From: Nonomuraea wenchangensis | GTDB lineage: Bacteria > Actinomycetota > Actinomycetes > Streptosporangiales > Streptosporangiaceae | DNA length: 64,000 nt | Reading direction: 5' to 3' | Assembly (NCBI RefSeq): GCF_900111685.1 | Contig: NZ_FOHX01000008.1 | Coordinates: forward strand, 62,001-126,000 | In this document: positions 14,849 through 22,815 of the stretch, piece by piece | How the letters are laid out: each line of letters starts with the position of its first letter | How positions within the stretch are numbered: position 1 is the stretch's first letter | Program-made: the position numbers and the translations under genes | Notes under the pieces: generated by a model | Databases searched by the model: none | What the model was told of the DNA's origin: nothing | The model's input: only the letters and a program-made list of their open reading frames with translations

Positions 14849-15784
14849 CCGCGCGCCGAAGGAGCGGAGCGCGGCCCGGAAACCGGGCGGCTCCTCGACG
14901 GTGAAGGGGGCGTCCAGGAACGCGAGGCGGAGCAGCAGCCACTCCCACGTGTCGAGCGCCAGCACGGCCCGGGTCCGCCGCTCCCCCAGGGCCTCCAGGT
15001 CGGCGTCCTCGTAGGCGAAGGCGTCGGCCACGTCGGCCAGGGGCGCCTCCACGGTGAGGACGACGCGCTCGCGGTCCTTGCCGAGCCCCTGGCGCAGGTA
15101 GTCGAGCGCGGTGTCGGCGGGCAGGGGGCGGGGCTCGTACGTGCTGGTCGAGGTGCGCAGGCCGGTGAGGCGGTCGAGGCGGAAGACCCGCCAGTCGTCC
15201 TTGGCGGTGTCGCGGGCGAGCAGGTACCAGCGCAGGTTGTGGTGCACGTGCCGGTAGGGCTCGGCCCGCCGCGAGGTGACCGCGCCGTCCCTGCCGGTGT
15301 AGTCGAAGGTGACGACGAGCCGGCGCTGGATCGCCTCGGCCAGCTCGGCCAGGACGTCGGCGCTGACGCTCGGGGCCGCCGCGGCGCTGGTCTCCAGGCT
15401 GGCCCGGAGCTGGGCGGCCCGGTGCCGCAGCCGCTTCGGCAGGAACTGGTCGACCTTGCCGTAGGCGCGGGTGGCGGCCTCGTCCACGCTGCCCTCGGCG
15501 GCGCGGCCGGTCGCGGCGAGGGTGGCCAGCCCGAGGAGGGTGGCGATCGCCTCGTCGTCGTCGAGCACCAGCGGCGGCAGCGCGCTGCCCGCCACGAGCC
15601 GGTAGTGGCCGCCGGGGCCGGGTCGCGTCCGCACCGGGTAGCCGTACTCGCGCAGGCGGTCGACGTCGCGGCGCAGGGTGCGGGGGCTGACGCCGAGCCG
15701 GGCGACGAGCTCGTCGGCGGTGAACGCCCGCCCGGTCTGCAACGTGGCGAGCAGGGCGAGGATGCGCTGGGTGACGTCCGCCAT
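14810..15784 (-). CDS. WYL-domain transcriptional regulator (YafY type)
   Basis: The 324-residue protein has an N-terminal HTH_11 wing (GRAFTADELVARLGVSPRTLRRDVDRLREYGYPV) and a WYL ligand domain (VTFDYTGRDG, YRHVHHNLRWYLLARD, DWRVFRLDRLTGL), then a WCX-like tail. ATG at 15784 is favoured over the longer frame, which crosses the palindrome. It is divergent from a short UvrA-like ATPase gene. A perfect palindrome GATGTGGCCACATC lies between the two starts. WYL/YafY genes beside UvrA-like genes recur in actinomycetes, as I recall, so it probably controls that neighbour. Confidence 0.9.
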   Translation of the reverse strand: MADVTQRILALLATLQTGRAFTADELVARLGVSPRTLRRDVDRLREYGYPVRTRPGPGGHYRLVAGSALPPLVLDDDEAIATLLGLATLAATGRAAEGSVDEAATRAYGKVDQFLPKRLRHRAAQLRASLETSAAAAPSVSADVLAELAEAIQRRLVVTFDYTGRDGAVTSRRAEPYRHVHHNLRWYLLARDTAKDDWRVFRLDRLTGLRTSTSTYEPRPLPADTALDYLRQGLGKDRERVVLTVEAPLADVADAFAYEDADLEALGERRTRAVLALDTWEWLLLRLAFLDAPFTVEEPPGFRAALRSFGARLTGGGGPAQPVA

Positions 15785-15813
15785 GCCTCCAGTCTTCCCC
15801 GGGACGCGGCCAG

Positions 15814-15827
15814 GATGTGGCCACATC
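15814..15827. promoter_or_regulatory. Palindrome GATGTGGCCACATC between WYL and UvrA-like genes
   Basis: A perfect 14-bp palindrome lies 30 bp from the WYL start and 20 bp from the UvrA-like start. It is the obvious operator candidate for the WYL regulator on both genes. Confidence 0.65.
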
Positions 15828-15846
15828 TGTTCGTAGCGTCGTACGC

Positions 15847-17805
15847 ATGCCGAAGTTCATCCGCATCCGGGGCGCCCGGACCAACAACCTGAAGAGCCTG
15901 GACGTGGACCTCCAGCGCGGCCGGCTGACCGTGTTCGCCGGGGTGTCGGGGTCGGGCAAGTCGTCGCTGGTGTTCGACACGATCGCCGCCGAGGCGGGGC
16001 ACCAGCTCAACGAGACGTTCCCGCCGTTCACCCGCAACCGGCTGCCCCGGTGGACCCGTCCCGAGACCGACGAGATCGGCGGGCTCTCCCCCGTCGTGCT
16101 GATCGACCAGCGCAGGATCGGCGGGAACGCCCGCTCCACGGTCGGCACCATCACCGACGCGTGGACGTACCTGCGGCTGCTGTTCTCCCGGGCCGGCGAG
16201 CACGCCGCCCGGCTCGGCACCCGGCCGCCGAAGGACTACGAGGGCGTGGTGGAGCGCTTCGAGCGCATCTACTTGCACACCTCCGACGACCTGTCCGACC
16301 GCAAGCGGGAGACCATCGAGCGTTTCACCCGGTCGGAGACCTGTCCCGACTGCCGCGGCGACCGCCTCAACGAGGCCGCCCGCAGCGTGACCGTCCTCGG
16401 CCGCACGATCGGCGACCTGGCCCGCATGGAGATCACCGAGCTCGCCTCCCTGGTCGAAGAGGTACGCGACCCGGCCGTCGCGCCGGTCGTGGCGGCACTC
16501 GGCGACAAGCTCCGCGCCATGATCACCATCGGGCTCGGCTACCTGCACCTCGGTCGCGCCACCACCACGCTGTCCGGCGGGGAGTCGCAGCGCGTCAAGA
16601 CCGTCAAGCACCTGGGCAGCAGCCTGGTCGAGATGCTCTACGTCTTCGACGAGCCCACCGTCGGGCTGCACCCGCACGACATCGCCTCCATGACCGCCCT
16701 GCTGCTGCGGCTGCGCGACAAGGGCAACACCGTCCTGGTCGTCGAGCACGACCCCGCCGTCATGGCGATCGCCGACGAGATCGTCGAGATCGGACCGGAC
16801 GCGGGCGCCGGCGGCGGGCGGCTGGTGTTCCAGGGCTCCTTCGGCGGGCTCCGGTCGGCCGGCACCGCCACCTCGGCGGCCCTGGCCGCCCGTACGCCGC
16901 TCAACACGACGCCGCGTCCGCCCAAGGGTGTGATCACCGTGACCGGAGCCACCCGCAACAACCTCAGGAACCTCACCGTGGACGTACCGGCCCAGGTGCT
17001 CACCGTGCTGACCGGGGTCGCCGGCTCGGGCAAGTCGAGCCTCGCCGCCGAGCTGGTCGCCCAGCACGGCGCGATCGTCCTCGACCAGCGGCCGGTCAGC
17101 GTCAACCGCCGCTCCACCCCCATCACCTACACCGGCATCGCCGGGGCCGTACGCAAACTGTTCGCCCGGCACAGCGGCCTGCCCGCCGGGATGTTCAGCG
17201 CCAACTCGGGCGGCGCCTGCCCCGACTGCAAGGGCCTCGGCGTGATCTACACGGACCTCGCCTTCATGGACGGCCAGGAGAACGTCTGCGAGACCTGCCA
17301 CGGCCGGCGCTTCACCGACGAGGTGCTCCGCCACCGGGTGAACGGCCTGTCCATCGCCGACCTCGACGACCTGACCATCGCCGACGCCCTCGACCGGCTG
17401 CCCGACCGGCACATCCGCGACGGGCTGCGCCACCTCGACCGGGCCGGCCTCGGCTACCTGCGCCTCGGCCAGCCGCTCACCACGCTGTCCGGCGGCGAGT
17501 GCCAGCGGGTGAAGATGGCGCGGGAGCTGCGCGAGGCCGCCGAGCCGGCGCTCTACGTCCTGGACGAGCCCACCACGGGCCTGCACCTGCGCGACATCGC
17601 CGCCCTGCTCGGCGTCCTCGACCAGCTCGTCGGCCAGGGGCACACGGTGGTCGTGATCGAGCACAACCTGGACGTGATCCGGCACGCCGACTGGGTCATC
17701 GACCTCGGCCCCGGCCCGGGCCGGCACGGGGGCCGCGTCCTCTACCAGGGCCCGGTCGCCGCCCTCAAGGACACCGCCACCGCCACCGCCCTCCACGCGG
17801 ACTGA
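15847..17805 (+). CDS. Short UvrA-like ABC ATPase
   Basis: The 652-residue protein has two ABC modules like UvrA: Walker A GVSGSGKSS (about residue 34) and GVAGSGKSS (about 391), signatures LSGGESQ (about 243) and LSGGECQ (about 548), and Walker B YVFDEPTVGLHP and YVLDEPTTGLHL. Zinc motifs remain at ETCPDCRGDRL, GACPDCKGLGV and VCETCHGRR, but the first zinc pair of true UvrA and about 140 residues around it are missing; canonical UvrA is about 950. Such short forms are often tied to drug resistance (DrrC-like) rather than general repair. It is divergent from the WYL regulator. A second, longer paralogue lies at 29597-31987. Confidence 0.88.
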   Translation: MPKFIRIRGARTNNLKSLDVDLQRGRLTVFAGVSGSGKSSLVFDTIAAEAGHQLNETFPPFTRNRLPRWTRPETDEIGGLSPVVLIDQRRIGGNARSTVGTITDAWTYLRLLFSRAGEHAARLGTRPPKDYEGVVERFERIYLHTSDDLSDRKRETIERFTRSETCPDCRGDRLNEAARSVTVLGRTIGDLARMEITELASLVEEVRDPAVAPVVAALGDKLRAMITIGLGYLHLGRATTTLSGGESQRVKTVKHLGSSLVEMLYVFDEPTVGLHPHDIASMTALLLRLRDKGNTVLVVEHDPAVMAIADEIVEIGPDAGAGGGRLVFQGSFGGLRSAGTATSAALAARTPLNTTPRPPKGVITVTGATRNNLRNLTVDVPAQVLTVLTGVAGSGKSSLAAELVAQHGAIVLDQRPVSVNRRSTPITYTGIAGAVRKLFARHSGLPAGMFSANSGGACPDCKGLGVIYTDLAFMDGQENVCETCHGRRFTDEVLRHRVNGLSIADLDDLTIADALDRLPDRHIRDGLRHLDRAGLGYLRLGQPLTTLSGGECQRVKMARELREAAEPALYVLDEPTTGLHLRDIAALLGVLDQLVGQGHTVVVIEHNLDVIRHADWVIDLGPGPGRHGGRVLYQGPVAALKDTATATALHAD

Positions 17806-17873
17806 CGGACTCGCCCGCCGCTCCCGGCCCTTCTCGCCGGCGGGGCTACCCACCGCGTCCGGTTTCGGGTCGA

Positions 17874-19241
17874 ATGGATGGTGTGACCTCGTGGCGAGCG
17901 CATCTCCGGCGGGCCTTGGCCTGGCCGGCCGGGGTGGCCGCCGCCGTGGCCCCGCCCGTCGCGGCCCTGCTCGCCGCAGCCCTCCTCGGCCTGGCCCTGC
18001 TCGCCGTGGTCGTGCTCGTGGCGGCCGTGCTCGCCTGGGTCGCCGGGCCCGGCTGGTGGCGGCCGGTCCTGGAACGGCTGCCGGCCCACCTGGTGCCGCC
18101 GTACTCGGAGGAGGACCTGCTCCCGCTGGCGATGACCGTCCTCGCGGCGGCCTGCCTCCTGACAGGGGCCGGCGGCTGGCTGCGCCGCCGCGCCGCGCGG
18201 GACGAGTCCTTCGACACGCTGCTGCGGCGGGTGAGCACCTGGGGGGTCGTCCTCGGGCTGCTGCTGGCCTCGGGCAGCCTGGTCTACGCCGACGCCCGGT
18301 CCATCGAGGCCGCTCCCGAGCGGCACGGCCCCGAAGGCTACGCCGAGGCCGTACGGCGGCTCGGCTCAGAGGAGGCCGAGGTGCGGCTGGCCGCGATCCA
18401 CACGCTGCGGCGCCTGGCACGGGAGTCGGAGCGGGACCGCGTGACGACCGCCGACGTCATGGCCGCGTACGTGCGCGAGCACGGCTCCGCGGTCCCGCCG
18501 GGGCGGGCCGGGCGGCCGGCCGCCGACGTGCAGACGGCCCTGACCGTGCTCGGCAGCGTCCACGACGTCCCAGGTGCCGGGCGCGACTGGGTGTGCAGCT
18601 GCGACCTGGCGCGCATTCGGGTGCCGGGCGCGGAGCTGAGCGGCCTCAACCTGGGCGTCGCCGTCCTGACCTCGGCGGACCTGAGCGGTGCCCGGCTGAG
18701 CGGGGCGAACCTGGACCACGCCGACCTGACCCGCGCCGACCTGCGGGGGGCGCTGCTGGACGGGGCGGCTCTGCCGTACGCGGTCCTGTTCATGGCGGAC
18801 CTCGGCGGCGCGGACCTGGACGGCGCCGACCTGCGCGGCGCCGACCTGTTCCAGGCGGACCTGGGCAGGTCCTCCCTGCGCGGGGCGGACCTGCGCGGGG
18901 TGGACCTGTTCGGCGCGGACCTGCGCGGGGCCGACCTGCGCGGGGCCGACCTCACCGGCGCGAGCCTCAGCGGGGCGGACCTGCGTGGGGCGGACCTGCG
19001 TACGGCGATCCTGCGCGACGCGGACCTGAAGGGGACGAACCTCAAGGGCGCGCACCTGGCCAGCGCGAATCTGACGAACGCGAACCTGACGAACGCGGAC
19101 CTGACCGGGACGGACCTGACGGACACGGACCTGACGGACGCCGAGCTGAGCGGGGCGGAGACCGGCGGCAGAGCGAAGCTGCCCCCCGGGGTGCGGGTCG
19201 GCGGTGCGGCCGGTCAGGCCGCGTCCGTGGGCACCCAGTAA
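17874..19241 (+). CDS. Membrane-anchored pentapeptide-repeat protein
   Basis: The 455-residue protein begins with three hydrophobic helices (about residues 20-55, 80-105, 120-140), then a helical linker, then about 35 consecutive A(D/N)LxG pentapeptide repeats (about residues 247-430) forming a right-handed quadrilateral beta helix. The repeats change from ADLRG-rich to ANLTN-rich toward the end. Soluble relatives (MfpA, Qnr) mimic DNA and protect gyrase; this membrane-tethered form has no assigned function. ATG at 17874 is used, with GTG at 17883 possible. Its end overlaps the convergent GNAT gene by 28 bp. Confidence 0.85.
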   Translation: MDGVTSWRAHLRRALAWPAGVAAAVAPPVAALLAAALLGLALLAVVVLVAAVLAWVAGPGWWRPVLERLPAHLVPPYSEEDLLPLAMTVLAAACLLTGAGGWLRRRAARDESFDTLLRRVSTWGVVLGLLLASGSLVYADARSIEAAPERHGPEGYAEAVRRLGSEEAEVRLAAIHTLRRLARESERDRVTTADVMAAYVREHGSAVPPGRAGRPAADVQTALTVLGSVHDVPGAGRDWVCSCDLARIRVPGAELSGLNLGVAVLTSADLSGARLSGANLDHADLTRADLRGALLDGAALPYAVLFMADLGGADLDGADLRGADLFQADLGRSSLRGADLRGVDLFGADLRGADLRGADLTGASLSGADLRGADLRTAILRDADLKGTNLKGAHLASANLTNANLTNADLTGTDLTDTDLTDAELSGAETGGRAKLPPGVRVGGAAGQAASVGTQ

Positions 19242-19741
19242 CGCCGCTTGCGCTCGGTCACCTCGATCAGCTGCCCGCCGTTCGCCTCGATGACCCGCCG
19301 TGAGGCGACGTTCGACAGGTCGCACATCACCAGCGCCTCGCCGATGCCCAGCGCCCGCGCGATCGGCAGCGCCGCGCCGAGCATCGCCGTCGCGTGACCC
19401 CGCCGCCGGGCGCCGGGGCGTACGTCGTAGCCGATGTGACCGCCGAGCTCCGCCAGCGCGGGCGTCAGCCGGTGACGGATGGCGAGCCTCCCCAGGAAGC
19501 GGTCACCGTCCACCCACCACAGCGTGGTCATCGGCACGAACCCGGGCCGCACCCCGGCCTGGGTCCGCTCGCCGAGCACGCGGGCGACGTACGCCTCGAA
19601 CGCGTCCGGCTCGACCAGCGCCGGCGCGTCCACGTCCGACACGAACCACGACAGCGGATAGTCGGCATCGGCCCGGAACTCGGCCAGCGCGGCCAGGAAC
19701 GACGGACGCAGCGCGGCGGCCGGGTCTACGAAGCGGGGCAT
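19214..19741 (-). CDS. GNAT-family N-acetyltransferase
   Basis: The 175-residue protein has the GNAT core: GHIGYDVRPGARRRGHATAML is strand 4 plus the acetyl-CoA pyrophosphate loop (RRRGHA), and CDLSNVASRRVIEANGGQLI is the C-terminal motif. The N-terminal region with YPLSWFVSDVDAPALVEP and MTTLWWVDGDRFLGRLAIRH resembles the predicted acetyltransferases of COG3981. The start at 19741 was chosen because the longer frame reads through the neighbouring gene. The acceptor substrate is unknown. It lies 7 bp downstream of the desaturase gene in the same direction, so the two may be co-transcribed. Confidence 0.85.
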   Translation of the reverse strand: MPRFVDPAAALRPSFLAALAEFRADADYPLSWFVSDVDAPALVEPDAFEAYVARVLGERTQAGVRPGFVPMTTLWWVDGDRFLGRLAIRHRLTPALAELGGHIGYDVRPGARRRGHATAMLGAALPIARALGIGEALVMCDLSNVASRRVIEANGGQLIEVTERKRRYWVPTDAA

Positions 19742-19748
19742 GGTCCCA

Positions 19749-20780
19749 TCATGCGCGCCGGGACTGCCGGAGGGGGCGGCCGACGTCGTGGAGGTGGCGC
19801 AGGGCCTGGCTCCAGGAGGCGAACAGGCCGCATTCGGCGTAGTCGACCCCCAGCGAGCGGCAGTAGTCACGGACGATGGGCCGGGCCAGGCGCAGGTTCG
19901 AGGACGGCATGGCGGGGAACAGGTGGTGCTCGATCTGGTGGTTCAGGCCGCCGAGCGCGATGTCCAGGAGGCGTCCGCCGGTGACGTTCCTGGAGGTCAG
20001 GACCTGGCGGCGGAGGAAGTCGAGCTCGTCCCCCTCGGTCAGCACCGGCATGCCCTTGTGGTTGGGGGCGAACGTGCACCCCAGGTAGACGCCGTAGCAC
20101 GCCTGGTGGACGAGCAGGAACACCAGCGCCTTGCCGGGCGGCAGGACCAGGAACAGCGCGCCCACGTAAGCCAGGACGTGCGCGACCAGCAGCAGCCCTT
20201 CGGCCGTCCGGTTCTTCAGCTCCGGCCGCCGCAGCGCCCGGAAGCTCGACACCTTCAGGTTGAACCCTTCGAGGGTGAGCAGCGGGAAGAACAGCCACGC
20301 CTGCCACCGCCCGACGAAGCGGGCCAGCCCGCGCGCCGCCTCGGCCTGCCCGCGTGACCAGATGAGCACGTCCGGCGCGACGTCGGGGTCGTGGTCCTCG
20401 TGGTTGGGGTTGGCGTGGTGTCGGGTGTGCTTGTCCATCCACCAGCCGTAGCTCAGCCCGACGGCCAGGTTGCCGACCAGCAGCCCCGCGATCCTGCCGG
20501 TACGCCGCGAACGCGAGATCTGCCCGTGCGCGAGGTCGTGGGCCAGCAGCGTGACCTGGGCGAAGGCCACGGCCAGCAGCGCCGCCACCGGGAGCTGCCA
20601 CCAGGAGTCCCCCACGGCGGCGAAGACCGCCCAGCTGCCCGCGAACAGAGCGGCGACCAACCCGATGCGGACGGCGTAGTAGGCGGGCCGCCGCTCCAGT
20701 AAGCCGGCCTCGGCTATGCGGCGCGACAGTCGCGCGAAGTCGCTGCCGCGCTGCGGTCGGTCGAGGTCTACAACACTCAC
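19749..20780 (-). CDS. Front-end type membrane fatty acid desaturase
   Basis: The 343-residue membrane protein has the three His boxes HDLAHGQ, HTRHHANPN and the variant QIEHHLFP, in which the first His is Gln. That variant marks front-end (delta-5/6-like, linoleoyl-CoA type) desaturases, unlike the HxxHH third box of the transposon desaturase. No cytochrome b5 domain is fused. GTG at 20780 is chosen because GGAGG lies 5 bp upstream, although an in-frame ATG exists at 20813. Membrane lipid unsaturation is the likely role. Confidence 0.9.
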   Translation of the reverse strand: MSVVDLDRPQRGSDFARLSRRIAEAGLLERRPAYYAVRIGLVAALFAGSWAVFAAVGDSWWQLPVAALLAVAFAQVTLLAHDLAHGQISRSRRTGRIAGLLVGNLAVGLSYGWWMDKHTRHHANPNHEDHDPDVAPDVLIWSRGQAEAARGLARFVGRWQAWLFFPLLTLEGFNLKVSSFRALRRPELKNRTAEGLLLVAHVLAYVGALFLVLPPGKALVFLLVHQACYGVYLGCTFAPNHKGMPVLTEGDELDFLRRQVLTSRNVTGGRLLDIALGGLNHQIEHHLFPAMPSSNLRLARPIVRDYCRSLGVDYAECGLFASWSQALRHLHDVGRPLRQSRRA

Positions 20781-20925
20781 ATCAGCCTCCGATGCCGGCG
20801 AAGTCGTCCACATGATGATCGCTTGCCAGCATCGCGAGAACCAGGGGGTACGCGGACCCCCGCTGTCACCCCTTCCTCAGGTAGGGCCAGCCCTACGCCC
20901 CCGGCCGCCGTCCCGCGCACGGGCC

Positions 20926-21393
20926 TCAACGCCACTCCTGGGCATCGGATCGTCTGAGGGCGAGGTAGGTCATCAATGAGCACATCGTGAGAACGAGCCC
21001 TGCCGCCCACAGCGGGGCGCATCTGGTGAGCGTGGTCGTGACGACCGTCGTGGTCACGTCGGCCACCTTCAGCCTCAGCACGAGGGCGTACTGCCACCCC
21101 ATGGAGAAGGCGAGCAACACCAGCGCCAGGTTCCGCATGACCGCTCTCTCCAGGCCGTAGAAGGTGACGAGCACCGCCGTCACCCCCACCATGACGGCGT
21201 GCAACGCGGTGCCGAGGAGCAGCAGCAGCTCGCCCGGGCGATGGTGCCGAAGAGCTGCCAGTCGCCCCAGCCGAAAAGGCCGACCCCGCCGACGTCGGGG
21301 CCGAACGCCAACCCGTAGCCGTGGACGAACCAGATCACGCTCACCGCGGGAATGGAGACGATGCTCATGCACAGGACGCTGATCAGAGGCCAT
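20926..21393 (-). pseudogene. Frameshifted four-helix membrane protein gene
   Basis: Two overlapping frames together spell a four-helix membrane protein. The N-terminal part (LISVLCMSIVSIPAVSVIWF...GLFGWGDWQLFGTIAR) is in one frame. The rest (GELLLLLGTALHAVMVGV..., RNLALVLLAFSMGWQYALVL, APLWAAGLVLTMCSLMTYLAL) is in another, ending at 20926. The switch lies near 21235-21250. A further shift near the start is likely, since the best ATG (21393, with GGAGG) is in the second frame. It is either a pseudogene or a sequencing error. No family is recognised. Confidence 0.5.
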
Positions 21394-21516
21394 GGGGAAT
21401 TTCCGCACCTCCGTGTCGTGTGGGCGTACCTTTGGGAGATGTGCATCAGTCCCGCCGCTCCGCGGCGCATATGGCTCGTGCCAAATCTCGGGGAACGGTG
21501 AGAGATGGGGTGAAGA

Positions 21517-22113
21517 TCATTGATCGGCCGGATCCGCCCTCTCCCCGGTGAGCCGATGGCCTGTCTCCCGTAACCGCCATTTCCCGCCGTTCCACGACAG
21601 CCACGTCTGGGACAGCGGCGGGACGTCGAGGTTCCAGAAGGCCGTCGCCGGCGCGCCGAGGAGGTGCAGCACCACCGCCCTGATCACCGAGGGATGAGTG
21701 ATCGCCGCGACCCTGCCGGGTTCGTGTGGCCACGCGTCCATCCATCCGGCGACCCGTTCCAGCAGTCCGTCGATCGTCTCGCCTCCGTGCGGGGCCGCAC
21801 CGGGGTCGGTCAGCCAGGCCAAAAGACCCGCGGGATCCTCGGCCTGGACCCGTTCCAGGCTCCGGCCCCGCCAGTTCCCGACATCCAGGTCGGCCAGCCG
21901 GGGGTCGGCCCTGGCCGTCAGTCCCAGCGCGGCGCAGGTCTGCGCGCACCGGACCTCCGGTCCGCGCCAAGCCTGCCGGATCCGGCGCAACACGCCCCGG
22001 GCGGCCTGCGCGGACGAGCGCCCAGAAGGCGTCAGCGACTCGTCGGCGGCGAAACTCGCCTCGCCGGTGGCGGACGTGGGTGCGTGTGCGATCAGGACAA
22101 GTCTCTCGGTCAC
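21517..22113 (-). CDS. Histidine phosphatase-family protein with altered RHG motif
   Basis: The 198-residue protein has the phosphoglycerate-mutase/CobC fold. The catalytic motif is LIAHAPT instead of the usual LIRHGET, so the phosphohistidine His is kept but the flanking Arg and Gly are Ala. The second His (AITHPSVIRAVVLHLL) and Glu (HGGETIDGLLERV) remain. It is 34 bp downstream of the [2Fe-2S] protein gene, in a cobalt-uptake and Co-enzyme locus, which points to corrinoid or cobalt metabolism (CobC-like), but loss of the Arg may lower phosphatase activity. ATG start at 22113. Confidence 0.8.
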   Translation of the reverse strand: MTERLVLIAHAPTSATGEASFAADESLTPSGRSSAQAARGVLRRIRQAWRGPEVRCAQTCAALGLTARADPRLADLDVGNWRGRSLERVQAEDPAGLLAWLTDPGAAPHGGETIDGLLERVAGWMDAWPHEPGRVAAITHPSVIRAVVLHLLGAPATAFWNLDVPPLSQTWLSWNGGKWRLRETGHRLTGERADPADQ

Positions 22114-22147
22114 CGGCCTCTCCCAAAGCCGCCGGGCGGACCCCTTT

Positions 22148-22546
22148 TCAGGCGCGGCGCCTGCCCGCCGGGTGCGGGCGCCGCGGTGGCTGGATCTCGT
22201 ACAAGGTCAGGATCTCCGGCACCGGCGCCGCTCCCGGGCCTCCCTGAGCAGCCCAATGGCCGATGGCGTCGACGACCAGGTCGTCCAGGACGAAGCCCAG
22301 CCAGGTGGGTCTCGCTCCGCCGCGCCGAGCCGTGGGGCGGGGCCGGACGACGACCACATTGGAATATGAGCACACACCCAGGCAGTCGTCACTGGTGCGA
22401 ACCTTGATTTCTTTGATTAGCCGCAGGCGTGCCATCTGATCCTTCTGAGAAACATCAGGATGCTTTCCCGCGCTGCCGCAGCAGCATCCTTTGCAGAGAA
22501 TCACCGTGCATCGTTCGTCGGCGCGTGCCCACTGGTTGATCACCAA
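22148..22546 (-). CDS. Thioredoxin-fold (2Fe-2S) ferredoxin-like protein
   Basis: The roughly 130-residue protein shows the cysteine pattern of thioredoxin-like [2Fe-2S] ferredoxins: CTVILCKGCCCGSAGKHP near the N-terminus and DDCLGVCSYSNVVVVRP in the second half, followed by TWLGFVLDDLVVDAIGHWA. The cluster of Cys residues (CKGCCCG) is richer than usual and could also bind cobalt. The start is uncertain: TTG at 22546, GTG at 22543 or GTG further in, without a clear ribosome site. A leaderless start is possible. It neighbours the histidine phosphatase and the cobalt importer genes. Confidence 0.75.
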   Translation of the reverse strand: MVINQWARADERCTVILCKGCCCGSAGKHPDVSQKDQMARLRLIKEIKVRTSDDCLGVCSYSNVVVVRPRPTARRGGARPTWLGFVLDDLVVDAIGHWAAQGGPGAAPVPEILTLYEIQPPRRPHPAGRRRA

Positions 22547-22567
22547 TATTTAATGCCCGGACGACGC

Positions 22568-22596
22568 TTTACAGAACGTCAAGATCTTGTTACCAT
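22568..22596 (+). promoter_or_regulatory. Candidate promoter with CAAGATCTTG palindrome
   Basis: TTTACA (22568-22573) and TACCAT (22591-22596) are spaced by 17 bp upstream of the small Cys/His peptide gene. The perfect palindrome CAAGATCTTG (22580-22589) lies between them, where a repressor would block RNA polymerase. On the other strand TTGACG overlaps the same palindrome and faces the ferredoxin-like gene, so both genes may share the operator. Confidence 0.45.
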
Positions 22597-22633
22597 CGCC
22601 ATGTCGAATCATCGAAGAGAAGGATGGACGACA

Positions 22634-22747
22634 ATGTGCCACACACCTGACTGCAAACACGCAGCAGCTCCCGTCGAGGCGCCGGAGACCGACCTCGCCA
22701 CTGAGCCGGTCGAGCCCAAGGAAAATCCGGTTCCGCAGTCCATCTGA
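22634..22747 (+). CDS. 37-residue Cys/His peptide in the cobalt locus
   Basis: The peptide begins MCHTPDCKH, then an acidic, Pro/Glu-rich tail ending NPVPQSI. Two Cys and two His within eight residues make a metal-binding head plausible. AGAAGGA lies about 10 bp before the ATG; an in-frame ATG at 22601 would add 11 residues. It runs opposite to the surrounding cobalt and thiocyanate genes, has its own candidate promoter, and is followed 11 bp later by a very strong hairpin. That supports a real transcript. Alternatives are a cobalt-handling peptide, a modified peptide precursor or a regulatory leader. Confidence 0.55.
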   Translation: MCHTPDCKHAAAPVEAPETDLATEPVEPKENPVPQSI

Positions 22748-22758
22748 ATCTGGCGTGA

Positions 22759-22801
22759 ACAAAGTGGAGGGCAGACCGGAAAGGTCTGCCCTCCACTTTG
22801 T
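22759..22801. terminator. Strong bidirectional hairpin terminator
   Basis: A perfect 19-bp stem (22759-22777 with 22783-22801; arm ACAAAGTGGAGGGCAGACC) closes a 5-base loop GGAAA. The A-rich and T-rich outer bases serve both strands. It separates the plus-strand peptide gene from the minus-strand cbtA gene, whose stop is 15 bp away. Confidence 0.9.
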
Positions 22802-22815
22802 TCGGCGTCCGGGGC

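Noticed and set aside
14845..18420. A 1191-codon open frame on the minus strand
   Set aside because: It is the antisense shadow of the UvrA-like and pentapeptide genes plus a shadow frame of the WYL gene. Codon positions and family motifs support the other frames.
18600..19164. A tandem repeat array that might be CRISPR-like
   Set aside because: The 15-bp periodicity is pentapeptide coding in an intact frame; there are no spacers.
20926..21393. An ammonium transporter fragment suggested by a YGLAFGPD-like segment
   Set aside because: The following helices do not fit Amt, and the length and topology are wrong. Left as an unknown frameshifted membrane protein.
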